From NCBI GenBank assembly GCA_036488085.1, contig DASXHZ010000043.1, positions 8,289 to 72,288 on the forward strand: a DNA stretch of 64,000 bases, read 5' to 3'. The notes beneath the pieces were generated by a model that made no database searches, was not told the DNA's origin, and saw only the letters and a program-made list of their open reading frames with translations. This document shows positions 1 through 9,400 of this stretch, piece after piece (within the stretch, counting starts at the first letter, position 1; each line of letters starts with the position of its first letter). Origin of the DNA: DASXHZ01 sp036488085 (GTDB taxonomy: Bacteria > Acidobacteriota > Thermoanaerobaculia > Gp7-AA8). The translations under genes and the position numbers were made by a program.

Positions 1-3000
1 ATACCGCCTGGCCGGAGCTCAGCGTGCCGAGGGCGCACGGGAACGCGGCGGTGCAGGCGCCGGTGTTGGAGACAAACGTCAGGCCGGCCGGCGTCGGGTC
101 GGTGACGAAGACGTTGCTCGCCGAGAGCGGGCCGTTGTTCGTCACGACGGTGGTGTAGGAGATGTTCTGGTTGGTGGACGTCGACGCCGGGCCACTCTTG
201 ACGATCGAGACGTCGGCCTGGGGCGCCAGGGCCGTCGTGGCGCTGGCGGTGTTGTTGCCGCTGTTCGGATCGCTCGCGCCCGAGGTGACGGTGGCGGTGT
301 TCGTGACGAACGTGCCGGCGAAGTTGGCCGGGATGGAGAACGTGGCGTTGATCGTCGCGATCTGGCCGGCCGTCATCGTGCCGAGGCTGCAGGGGAAGGC
401 CGTCACGCAGTCGCCGGTGTTCGAGACGAACGTGAGGCCGGCCGGGGTCGGGTCGTTGACCGTGACGGCGCCGGCCGATGCCGGGCCGCTGTCGACGACG
501 GTGATGGTGTAGGTGACGTTCTGGCCGGGGCTGGACGAATTGGGGCCGGTCTTCGAGATCGAAACGTCAGCCGGCTGCGCGACGCTGGTGTTGGCGACCG
601 AGGTGTTGTCCGCCGCGTTCGGGTCGTTCTCGGTGGCGGAGATCGTCGCCGTGTTGCTGATGGCGACGCCGGTGTAGGCCGGCGGAATCGTGTACGTCGA
701 CGTGATCGATCCCGACTGGCCGGAGGTCAATGTGCCGATGCTGCAGGGGAACGGCGTCGTGCACGCGCCGCTGTTGGAGAGGAACGCGAGGCCGACCGGC
801 GTCGGGTCGCTGATCACGACGTTGGTTGCGGGAGAGGGGCCGGCGTTCGAGAAGTTGATGGTGTAGGTGATGTTCGAGCCGGCGTTCGCGGTCGGCGGCC
901 CGCTCTTGGTGATGGAGAGGTCGGCCTGTGACCCGACGTTGGTCGTCTTCGACGCGGTGTCGTTCGCGCTGTTCGGATCGGTGGTGGCCGACGAGACGGT
1001 CGCCGTATTCGTGACGTTCCCCGCGAACGAGGGCGAGGTGCTGTAGGTCGAGGTGATCGTCGCTGTCTGACCGTTCGTTAGCGCGCCGACGCTGCACGGG
1101 TACGGATTCGAACACGCGCCGCTGTTCGAGACGAACGTCAAGTTGGCGGGGGTCGGGTCGCTGACCGTAACGCCGGTCGCGGTCGAAGGCCCGTTGTTCG
1201 TGACGGTGACGGTGTATACGACGTTCTGGCCCGCGGTGACGCCGCTCGGGCCGGTCTTGGCGATCGCGAGATCGGCTTGCGCGACGACGGTGGTGCTTGC
1301 CGATGCGGTGTTGTTCGCGCCGTTCGCGTCGCTCGCGCTGGAGACGGTCGCGCTGTCCGAGATGCTGCCGCCGTTCGCCGGCGCGGTCATGGAGACGGTG
1401 AGCAGCGGGTAATGCGCGCCGCTCGCGATGGCGTCGGTCGAGGTGCAGGTGATTGTCCCGCCCGTCGGAGCGCCGCACGACCAGCCGGTGCCGGAGCCGC
1501 TCGCGCCCGTGACGCCGGCCGGGAGCGTGTCGACGACGGTGGTCGTGCCGGCGGTCGTGTCGGGACCGCCGTTGGTGATGTCGACGGTGTAGCTGAGCGC
1601 AGCACCCGCATTCACGGTCGACGGACCACCTACCGCCGGAGCGAGGTCGGTCGAGCTGGGGGTGACGACGGCGATGAGATCGAGCTCCGTCGGCGTGTAG
1701 TTGGCGGTGAACGATCCATGCGTGCCGGCGAAGGTCGGAAGGTTCTTCGTGGCGAAGTCGCCGGTGCGCGAGGCGAACGTCAACACCGGGAAGATGTCGC
1801 CGTTTGCCGGCATGAAGCTGTTGATGAGCGACTCGTTGAGCGTTCCATCGAGCGTCGCGGCCGATCCGACCGCCAACTGGTCGTAGCTCGACGTGCCGCC
1901 GATCTTCATCGTCAGCCCGCCGCCGGCTCCCTGTGTGTAGTTGCCGGTGACGTTGATCGTTCCGGTCGTCGAGTTGGTCGCGGGGGCGACGGTGGCGTCG
2001 TTCTGGAGGTCGCCGGTGAGGGTGCCGGTTCCGTCGAGCACGCCGCCGCTGAGCTGTAGCGGCGTGGTGACGCTGATGCCGCCGGGGCCGAGGGTCGTCT
2101 CCCCCGCCGTTTGCGTGTAACTGTTCGTGAAGTTCATCGTGCCGCTGAGCGCGAGCACAGTTCCGGTGTTGGTGAAGACCGGCTGAATGTCAGTCGTACC
2201 GCTTCCCGCCGACTTCTTGAATATGGCGCCGCTGTTGTTGTCGATGAAACTCGATCCGAGGAGCAATGCCGACGTGGTGTGGCGCCGCGGCGCGCTGCCG
2301 ACGATGACGGCGCCCTGCTCGATCATCTGGTCGGTTTGAATGTCGAACGTCCCGTTGTTGGAGATGTCGCCGTTCGTCATCGCCAGGTCGTAGGGACTCG
2401 GGCAGGTGTAGTTGACCGTGCCGTCGTTCGTGAGCTGCGCGCCGCTGATGAAGGCGTTGTTGCTGGCGCAGTCGATGGTGAGCGTCGCCCCGGATGCGAC
2501 GTCGAAGACGTCCGAGCCGCTCATGGTGCCCGCCGACCAGGTGCCGGTGCCGTTCATCGTGAACTGGTTCTGCAGATTGAGCGTGCCGCTGTTCAGGATG
2601 AAGTTGGTCGTCGACGCGCTGGTGCCGTTCTGGACGGAGCCCCCGGTGATCGATGTGAGGCCGGTGACCGCATACGAGCCGTTGATCGCCGTATTGCCGG
2701 CGGGGAAGGAGAACGTGCCGTCGCCGCCGACGAAGCCGTTCAGGGTCGTCGACGATGCGGAGAACGCCAGCGTGGCGGGCGCGTTGCTGAAGAACGCGCC
2801 GCTGTGCGTGCCGTCGCCTGCAAATTCGAGCGTGCCGCTCGCCGCGAGGACGGTCGCGGTGTTCATCGACGTCGGGAAGATCGTCGACGTCCCGGTCCCG
2901 CCCGACTTCAGCAGGTAGCCGTTCGGAGCGACGACCACCGATCCGCCGGCGCCGCCATCCTCGATCGATCCGTCGGCCGTGAAATCGAACGTGCCGTAGA

Positions 3001-4162
3001 CGCTGAAGGTCGCGTCGTTCGTGAGGTAGAGCGAGTTCGAGGTCGCGGTGTAGTTGATGTAGCCGTAGTCGTTGAACGCCCGGCCGTCGAGGATCAGGTC
3101 AGCGTTTGCGGCGTCGAACGTGCCGCTGCCGCCGCCGTTGATCTGCGTCCCGCCGCTGCCGGTGATCGTGCCGCCGCTCCACTGCATCGTGTTGGTGTTC
3201 AGGAAGCCGGCGCCGGTCAGCGTGCCGGCGGTCATCGTGAAGCCGCCCGGCGAGGTGACGCCGCCGATCGAGAGCGTGCCGCCGCTCACCTGTAGTGTGC
3301 CGGCGCCGGAGACGGTGCCGTTTGCGGTCATCGTGTAGCTGCCGGACGGGAAGTCGAGAATCGCGCCGCCGGCCATCGTGAACGGCGCGTCGCCGGTGCC
3401 ACCTCCGGAGAGGTGCAGCGTGCCGGAGGAGACGGTGAGTGTCGAGCCGCTTTTGTTGTTGAAGATCGAGCTGATGCTGGAGTCGCTGCCGTTCTGCGTG
3501 ACGGTGCCGTTGTTGTTGATCGTGTTGCTGCCGTCGACCGTCGCGCCGGCAAGGGTGACGTGGCCGGTGCTCTGGATCGTGAAGAGGTTGTTGACGTGCC
3601 ACGTTCCGTTGACGTTCAGCGTGCCGCCGTTCGTAGCGGTCGAGGAGCCGTTCTGCGTCAGAGTGCCCCCCGGCTGCACGTCGACGTAGCCGCCGTTGAC
3701 GCTGAGCGACGCTCCGTTCGCGACCGTCAAATTACCGCCGCTCGCGATCGTGAACGTTCCGCCCGGCTCGACGATGATGGTCGTTGCGCTGCCGATCGAC
3801 CCGCTGCCTGCGAGCGTGAGACTGCCGCCACTCTGAATGTCGATCGTGCATCCCGAGCAGGAGAGAGTCAGTCCGACGATCGGATTCGGGATGGCGCTGT
3901 TGACGATGAGGACCGTCGGCGTCCCGTTCGTGTCGCTCGCGGAATCGCCGGTCGCGCAGCCCGGAAAACCGGCTGACGGAGCCCAGACGGCGCCAGACGT
4001 ATCCGTCCAGTTTCCCAACGGAGGCGGCGCGCTCCCGGTGACAGAGTACGTGGTCCCCGGGGTACAGGTGGAAATGGCGGCGGAGGCGCCGACCAGAAGA
4101 ATCACAAGCGAGACGGCGAACGAGACGAACGCCGTCTTATGACGCAGCACCAGACCGGGCAT
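1..4162 (-). CDS. Giant secreted protein, beta-solenoid-like region plus DUF11 repeats (C-terminus beyond window)
   Basis: The frame stays open from an ATG at 4162 to the left edge (about 1387 codons seen), so the C-terminus is missing. Residues 1-29 form a signal peptide (positively charged start, then a run of L/V/I/A ending near GASA). Residues about 35-820 are rich in G, S, T and N with short repeated strands of the type GGTLTVNG, as in pectin-lyase or autotransporter-like beta-solenoids. From about residue 835 five DUF11-type (Ig-like) domains follow, starting near 835, 960, 1078, 1196 and 1314, with a period of about 118 residues and a recurring LTFVSN.GAC motif; the fifth is cut by the edge. 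The start lies 9 bp after the pbpC stop, so it probably ends the A2M-pbpC operon. A surface or exported adhesive protein is inferred; the anchor is not visible. Confidence 0.85.
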   Translation of the reverse strand, partial: MPGLVLRHKTAFVSFAVSLVILLVGASAAISTCTPGTTYSVTGSAPPPLGNWTDTSGAVWAPSAGFPGCATGDSASDTNGTPTVLIVNSAIPNPIVGLTLSCSGCTIDIQSGGSLTLAGSGSIGSATTIIVEPGGTFTIASGGNLTVANGASLSVNGGYVDVQPGGTLTQNGSSTATNGGTLNVNGTWHVNNLFTIQSTGHVTLAGATVDGSNTINNNGTVTQNGSDSSISSIFNNKSGSTLTVSSGTLHLSGGGTGDAPFTMAGGAILDFPSGSYTMTANGTVSGAGTLQVSGGTLSIGGVTSPGGFTMTAGTLTGAGFLNTNTMQWSGGTITGSGGTQINGGGSGTFDAANADLILDGRAFNDYGYINYTATSNSLYLTNDATFSVYGTFDFTADGSIEDGGAGGSVVVAPNGYLLKSGGTGTSTIFPTSMNTATVLAASGTLEFAGDGTHSGAFFSNAPATLAFSASSTTLNGFVGGDGTFSFPAGNTAINGSYAVTGLTSITGGSVQNGTSASTTNFILNSGTLNLQNQFTMNGTGTWSAGTMSGSDVFDVASGATLTIDCASNNAFISGAQLTNDGTVNYTCPSPYDLAMTNGDISNNGTFDIQTDQMIEQGAVIVGSAPRRHTTSALLLGSSFIDNNSGAIFKKSAGSGTTDIQPVFTNTGTVLALSGTMNFTNSYTQTAGETTLGPGGISVTTPLQLSGGVLDGTGTLTGDLQNDATVAPATNSTTGTINVTGNYTQGAGGGLTMKIGGTSSYDQLAVGSAATLDGTLNESLINSFMPANGDIFPVLTFASRTGDFATKNLPTFAGTHGSFTANYTPTELDLIAVVTPSSTDLAPAVGGPSTVNAGAALSYTVDITNGGPDTTAGTTTVVDTLPAGVTGASGSGTGWSCGAPTGGTITCTSTDAIASGAHYPLLTVSMTAPANGGSISDSATVSSASDANGANNTASASTTVVAQADLAIAKTGPSGVTAGQNVVYTVTVTNNGPSTATGVTVSDPTPANLTFVSNSGACSNPYPCSVGALTNGQTATITSTYSTSPSFAGNVTNTATVSSATTDPNSANDTASKTTNVGSQADLSITKSGPPTANAGSNITYTINFSNAGPSPATNVVISDPTPVGLAFLSNSGACTTPFPCSIGTLTSGQSGSITSTYTIPPAYTGVAISNTATISATENDPNAADNTSVANTSVAQPADVSISKTGPNSSSPGQNVTYTITVVDSGPASAGAVTVNDPTPAGLTFVSNTGDCVTAFPCSLGTMTAGQIATINATFSIPANFAGTFVTNTATVTSGASDPNSGNNTASATTALAPQADVSIVKSGPASTSTNQNISYTTVVTNNGPLSASNVFVTDPTPAGLTFVSNTGACTAAFPCALGTLSSGQAV

Positions 4163-4171
4163 GGATTCCCC

Positions 4172-6292
4172 TCATTTGACGAAGATGTGGACCGATTGCT
4201 TCTGACCCAATGTATCGGTGGCGGTGATGGTATGACTTCCTGGGGCGAGAGGCCACTCCAGATATCTGTCGCGCTCGGCAGAACCGAGGCTGCGGTCGTC
4301 GATGCGCCACGCTATGCGCGTCTCGCTGACGGCCCGTAAACGGAGGGCCTGGTAGGGTTTGCGGAGCGTTGGATCGATCAGGTAGGTGGCGCCGTCGGGG
4401 GGGTTAGTGACTCTCAAGTTGCCGGTGGACGGCGGCCGGTGGCCGGAAGGCGCTGGCGCGTCGGTGTTCGCCTTTGCCCATGCTCGGTATTCGCCGGGCC
4501 AGTCGACTCCGTTCGCGTGGTGCCAGGAGCAGAAGGTGACCTTCGCTTCGGTCGCGATCCATTCTTCTTCGACATTCGGGCACGACGTCGACGGTCGGAG
4601 GCCGGATAGTGCGCAGACGGGCGCCCGCTCGACGTTCGGCGGAGGATCGACGATGGTCTCGCGCGGGGTGGCTGCGGCCATCATGACGTCGTGGAAGATC
4701 GGACCCGCGCCGGTCACGCCGCTGGAGTGGCGCAACTCGGTCCGGTCGAAGTTGCCGACCCAGACGCCGACGGTGACGTCGCGCGTGTAGCCGACCGTCC
4801 AGTTGTCGCGGTACGCCTGAGACGTACCGGTTTTCACGGCGACCGGGAAGGGGAAGTCGAGGCTGCCTCCGCGGCCGAAGATGAACTCGCGGGCGGCGGA
4901 GTCGGAGAGGACGTCGGTGATCCAGAAGCAGGTGCGGGCGGTCAGTAGTCGTCGCGCCGGCGAGGCCGCCGGCGCCCCACCGAGCACCGACCGGGGAGCG
5001 ATGTAGGTGCCTCCCCTCGCGAAGACGGAGTACGCGGCGATCAGTTGCTCCAGCCGCACCTCGGCATCCCCAAGCGTGACGCCGAGGCCGTAGTAGTCGG
5101 CGGACTTGTCGAGGTCCGAAAAGCCGGCGTTGCGGAGGAGACGCAGCAGCGACGGAGTCCCGACCTTCGCGAGCAGCGCCACGGCCGGAACGTTCTCGGA
5201 TCCGGCGAGCGCGGCACGCGCGCGCAGAGGCCCGCGATACGCGCCGTCGTAGTTCCGCGGCGTGTAGACGACGCCATCCTCCGCGGTCGGGAAGCTCGCC
5301 GGCACGTCCGGCAGCACGGTCGCCGGCGAGAAGCCTCGCTCGAACGCGACGGCATACGTGAACGGCTTCAGCGTCGATCCCGGCTGGCGCAGCGCGACAA
5401 CGCCGTCGATCGCGCCGCCGAAGTTCGACCCGAAGTAGTCGCCCGAGCCTTCCCACGCAAGCCAGTCGCCGGTCGCGTTGTCGAGCACCGCGACGGCGAC
5501 GCTGTGCGCCCCATGCCGCAGGAGGTCGTCGCGATGCGCGGCGATGATCCCTTGCACCGTGCGCTGCAGCTTGGCGTCCAGCGTCGTGCGGACGATGCTG
5601 CCCGTCGGCCTGATGTGCTCGATGAAGTGCTGCGCGACGATGCTCCGCTCGCCTTTGTCGAATCGGAGCCGCTCCGCTCTCGCCTCGGATGGCGCGTGCA
5701 TCCGTGCGAGCACGTACCGCTGCCGCTTCATCGCATGCGAGATCGATCCGGGCCGCTGCGGCAGCGCTGCGAGAAACGCAGCCTGCGCCATCGTCAGCTC
5801 CTGCGGCGCGACGCCAAAGTACGCGCGGCTCGCCCGCCCGATGCCGCGGATCTGGTTGCCGTACGGCACGAGGTTCACGTACATCGAGAGAATCGCGCGC
5901 TTGGTGTAGCGGCGTTCGAGCCGGACCGCGACGATCGCCTCGTGCAGCTTCGCGATGACGCCGCGGTTGTCGCTGCCGAGCAACTGTTTCGCGACCTGCT
6001 GCGTGATCGTCGAGCCGCCTTCGACCAGCGCGCCGCGCCTGACGTCATGCACCGCCGCACGCGCGATCGCAATCGGATCGATCCCAAGATGCGAGTCGAA
6101 CCGCCGGTCCTCGGCTCCGATCGTCGCCCGCGCCACGTTCGGCGGCACGTCCGCGATCCACGATCCTCTCTCCCCTCGCGCGCCGAGCGGCTCGTACAGC
6201 ACGACACCGTTGCGGTCGACGATCGTCGGGGAGGTCACGCGCGGAATTGGCGGGATCGGGCCGAACACGACCCACCCGCCGGAAATGATCAT
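4172..6292 (-). CDS. pbpC: Penicillin-binding protein 1C (bifunctional class A PBP)
   Basis: Peptidoglycan glycosyltransferase/transpeptidase of the PBP1C family, about 706 residues. A short hydrophobic segment leads into the GT51 domain, with EDRRFDSHLGID and GGSTITQQVAKQL. The transpeptidase domain has the SxxK motif in PGSTLKPF, SEN in AGSENVPA and KTGTSQ. The C-terminal 90 residues resemble the BiPBP_C domain. The ATG at 6292 is the only good start after the upstream gene ends at 6427; the frame remains open farther upstream but only as a shadow of the A2M gene. It follows an alpha-2-macroglobulin gene, the same pairing as pbpC and yfhM in E. coli. The N-terminal anchor is short, so a non-canonical start slightly upstream cannot be excluded. 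Confidence 0.93.
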   Translation of the reverse strand: MIISGGWVVFGPIPPIPRVTSPTIVDRNGVVLYEPLGARGERGSWIADVPPNVARATIGAEDRRFDSHLGIDPIAIARAAVHDVRRGALVEGGSTITQQVAKQLLGSDNRGVIAKLHEAIVAVRLERRYTKRAILSMYVNLVPYGNQIRGIGRASRAYFGVAPQELTMAQAAFLAALPQRPGSISHAMKRQRYVLARMHAPSEARAERLRFDKGERSIVAQHFIEHIRPTGSIVRTTLDAKLQRTVQGIIAAHRDDLLRHGAHSVAVAVLDNATGDWLAWEGSGDYFGSNFGGAIDGVVALRQPGSTLKPFTYAVAFERGFSPATVLPDVPASFPTAEDGVVYTPRNYDGAYRGPLRARAALAGSENVPAVALLAKVGTPSLLRLLRNAGFSDLDKSADYYGLGVTLGDAEVRLEQLIAAYSVFARGGTYIAPRSVLGGAPAASPARRLLTARTCFWITDVLSDSAAREFIFGRGGSLDFPFPVAVKTGTSQAYRDNWTVGYTRDVTVGVWVGNFDRTELRHSSGVTGAGPIFHDVMMAAATPRETIVDPPPNVERAPVCALSGLRPSTSCPNVEEEWIATEAKVTFCSWHHANGVDWPGEYRAWAKANTDAPAPSGHRPPSTGNLRVTNPPDGATYLIDPTLRKPYQALRLRAVSETRIAWRIDDRSLGSAERDRYLEWPLAPGSHTITATDTLGQKQSVHIFVK

Positions 6293-6318
6293 CGCAGTCG
6301 CGACAAGAACGAGAGCTC

Positions 6319-6419
6319 GAAGTTCGAGGTTCGAGGTTCGAATGAAGAGGGAAGAAAGGGGAAGCGAGTGATAAGAACGGTCTCTTACCTCTTCCCTCGA
6401 ACCTCGAACCTCGAACCTC
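6319..6419. repeat. Intergenic hairpin with arms of tandem 7-mers (copy a)
   Basis: Inverted repeat between the A2M stop and the pbpC start. The arms are 6319-6355 and 6383-6419; 33 of 37 positions pair, with a 27-nt loop. Each arm starts with three tandem 7-mers of GAGGTTC type followed by a purine-rich tail. On the transcript the hairpin begins 7 nt after the A2M stop codon. No U-run follows, so it is not a standard intrinsic terminator. Confidence 0.8.
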
Positions 6420-6426
6420 AGCTTTC

Positions 6427-9400
6427 TCAGGGCTTCACCTCCACCACATCCGTCGCGGTCCGGCCGAACACCTCGGGCTCGTACATCTCCTCGGCGTGCA
6501 GCGGTGCGGTGATGAACGTGCCGGCGGTGGTCGCGCGGAGCATGTAGCTGAACTCGTGGGTGCCTTCGCCGAGGCGCGTGGCGAAGAGGTTCACGCGATC
6601 GTCGTGGCGCTCGACGTGGTCCCATCCGCCGCGCTGCCACCAGGCGTACCAGTCGTTCGTGCCGCGGTCCTGTTTGTTCTGGGCCTCGGTCAGGTCGGTC
6701 GCGGTGGTCGCGAACCATGACTCCACCGGCTCCGTGCCTGCGGGAATCGGGTCGGTGATCGCGACGTACCGCCGCTCTTTCGTGTTCCGGACGTGAAGCG
6801 TGACCTTGATCAAATCGCCGGCCTTGAACGAGGTCAACGCGGTCTTGCCGTTCTGCGTCGTGTACTGCCGCTCGACCGCGAAGCCCTGATCGAGCTTGTC
6901 GTGCATGACGATGTTTCGCGCGTAACGAAGCCGTATAGCGTAGAAGAGCGTCCCGACGCCGTCGCGTTTGAACGTCAAGGGCAACTGCGAATCGGCCGGC
7001 GCGACGCGGAGCAGATCGGTCATCGGGACGTCGCTGCTCTTCGCCGCGGTCGAGCGTCCCTTGAACGGCTCGCGCGCGACCTCCTTGGTACCGATGTTCA
7101 CGACGGCCGTGAAGTCAGGCACCTCCGTCTCGTACTTGCGGTAGTAGTCGACGAGCGCCTCCATCGCCCACGCGTTCTCCTGCGTGTTCCCCCACCGCCC
7201 GCCCTTGCGAACCTGCATCAGCCAGCGGACCATCCGTTTCACGATCTCTTCATCCGTCCCGGCGCGCACCATCATGTCCATCGCGATGGCGGTCGACCGC
7301 ACGTTCGAGCTCCACAACCAATACAGATAGTCGTCCTGCAGTTCTTCGACGTGCGCCGTTCCACCCTCGGGGAGGATGGCGTTGTCGATGCGGCGCCGTA
7401 CGTTGTCGAGCCGCTTGCCGGTCTCGCCTTTCGCGATCATCGCGTCGGCGAGGTGCGCCAGGCCGAACAGCGGCATCCTGTCGGCGTACGACGCAAGTCG
7501 CGTGATGTGGCTGTCTTCGTTGCGGCCCCCTTCGACGAGGACGTCGACCGCGAACGCCTGCCACGCCGTGTACGCCGGCCACCAACCCTCGTTCTCGGGA
7601 CGCGGCGTCTTCAGCGAGGTGTCGAGGTAGTTGTACGCGTTCTCCAGAACCTTCCCGTCGACGGTGTACTTCAGTTTCTGCGCGCGCTGGAGGACGTGCG
7701 AGACGTAGCTCGTCAGGTACGGCGACTCGCCCCAGCAATCCCCCGCCCAGAATGCGAAACCGCCGTCGGGGCATTGGTACTTGTACAGCTCGTACACCGT
7801 GGTCTGCGAACGCTTCTTCGCGTCCGCGGCATCGACGCCGGGCAACTTGAAGGCGTCGCCGAGGTCGCCGATGAGCATGAGACCGAGGAGCGTCGAGGAG
7901 CGCTGTTCCGCGCAGCCGTACGGGTACTCGACGAGGTAACGTGCCCCTTCGCCGAGGCCGACCATCGTCGTGGACGAGAGATCGACGTGGAGTCCGCCGA
8001 AGTCGGGAACGACGCCGGACGGGATCTCCAGCGTCTCCTTCGCATCCGGCTTTGCCTCGCCGTACGCGGCGACGGTTTCCGGCGAGACCAGGATGCGAAC
8101 GGGGATGACATCCTCGAATGCATCCGACTCGCCGTTCATGGAGACGTTCACCTGCACGCGCGCGCTGCCCACCGACAACGCGGTCGCGTTGAACCGCACC
8201 TCGGACGACCCTTGCGCCGCAACCTGCGTCTGAGCAGACAAGAATGTCTGCTCTCCATGGAGCGCAGACATTCCTGTCTGCGCGTCGAAGCGGAGAAGAG
8301 TCGGGTCGAGCGACTTGATCGTCACCGTCGCGTTCCCCGCTTGTTTGAGCTGGCTGTGCACGACCGCGCCGAAGAACGCCTTGTCGCCGACCGCTAGGAA
8401 TCGCGGGAACGTCTGCGTCAGCAGCAGCGGCTTGTTGACGCGAATCTCGCTCTGCCCTGCGCCGAAACGCGAGACCTTGTCGCCCGCGACCGCCATGATC
8501 CGGTACGTCGTCAGCGATTCGGGCAGCGTGATCTCGGTGTGCGCGTGGCCCTTCTTGTCGGTCGTGAGCGAGCCGAGCCAGAACGCCAGCACGCGGAAGT
8601 CGCGGCGTACCACGCCCGGTCCTGCATCTTTGCCTCCGCCGCCTCCGTCACCTGCGCCCTTGGGCGTGATGACGCGGCGGCTGATGATCTTCTGGCGCGA
8701 GTCGTCGTTGATGACCTGCAGCGCCTTCTGGAGGTAGACGTCATCGATCACGTTGGGCGGCTGGTAGTTGGTCAGAGACAGGACGCCGTAGTCGACCGCC
8801 CAGAGCGTGACTTCGCTTCGTGCGGGGGCGCCGCTAGCGTCGCGCACGTTGACGTCGATCTTCGCTTTGGTCGCGGGACGGTACTCGTCGCGGTTCGCCT
8901 TGACCTCGACCTTGAGCCGCTTGGACGAGTCGATGACCTTCAGCTCCGTGTACCCGAGGCGGAATGCCGGCTTGCCCGGATCGCTCGCATCCTCCGTGAC
9001 CGCGTCCTTGCTGCGGCCTTTGACGAGCAGGACCGAGACGAAGACATTCGGGATGTCCTTTTCGGTGATCGGGACGGTGAGCGTCTGCTGCGTCGACGTC
9101 AGCTCGAACTGCTTCCAGGTGCGAATGCCTTCGCGCTCGGTCGTCAGCAGCGCCGTCGCGTGCTCCCACGGGGACTTCACCATGATCCGCGCCGTCTCGC
9201 CCGGCTTGTACGTTTTCTTCTCCGGAACGAGATCGATGCGGTTGTGGTCGTAGCGTTCCCACGCCGTATAGCCGCCGCCGACCGCGTAGAAGTCGCTGCG
9301 CGTCGTGGTGACGTGTCCCGCGGCGTCCTTTGCGGTCGCGATAAGGTGATACTCGCCGCCCTTCGCGAGCGGGATGTGCAGCGGCGCCGGCTGCGCCGTG

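Noticed and set aside
567..1478. Long minus-frame and plus-frame open readings over the giant protein
   Set aside because: Their products are Arg/His/Pro-rich shadows; the frame from 4162 carries the signal peptide and DUF11 repeats.
5045..6547. 500-residue open frame on the plus strand over pbpC
   Set aside because: Arg/Asp-rich shadow of a confidently identified gene on the other strand.
6793..8397. 534-residue plus-strand frame over A2M
   Set aside because: Same reason: high-GC antisense frame without domains.
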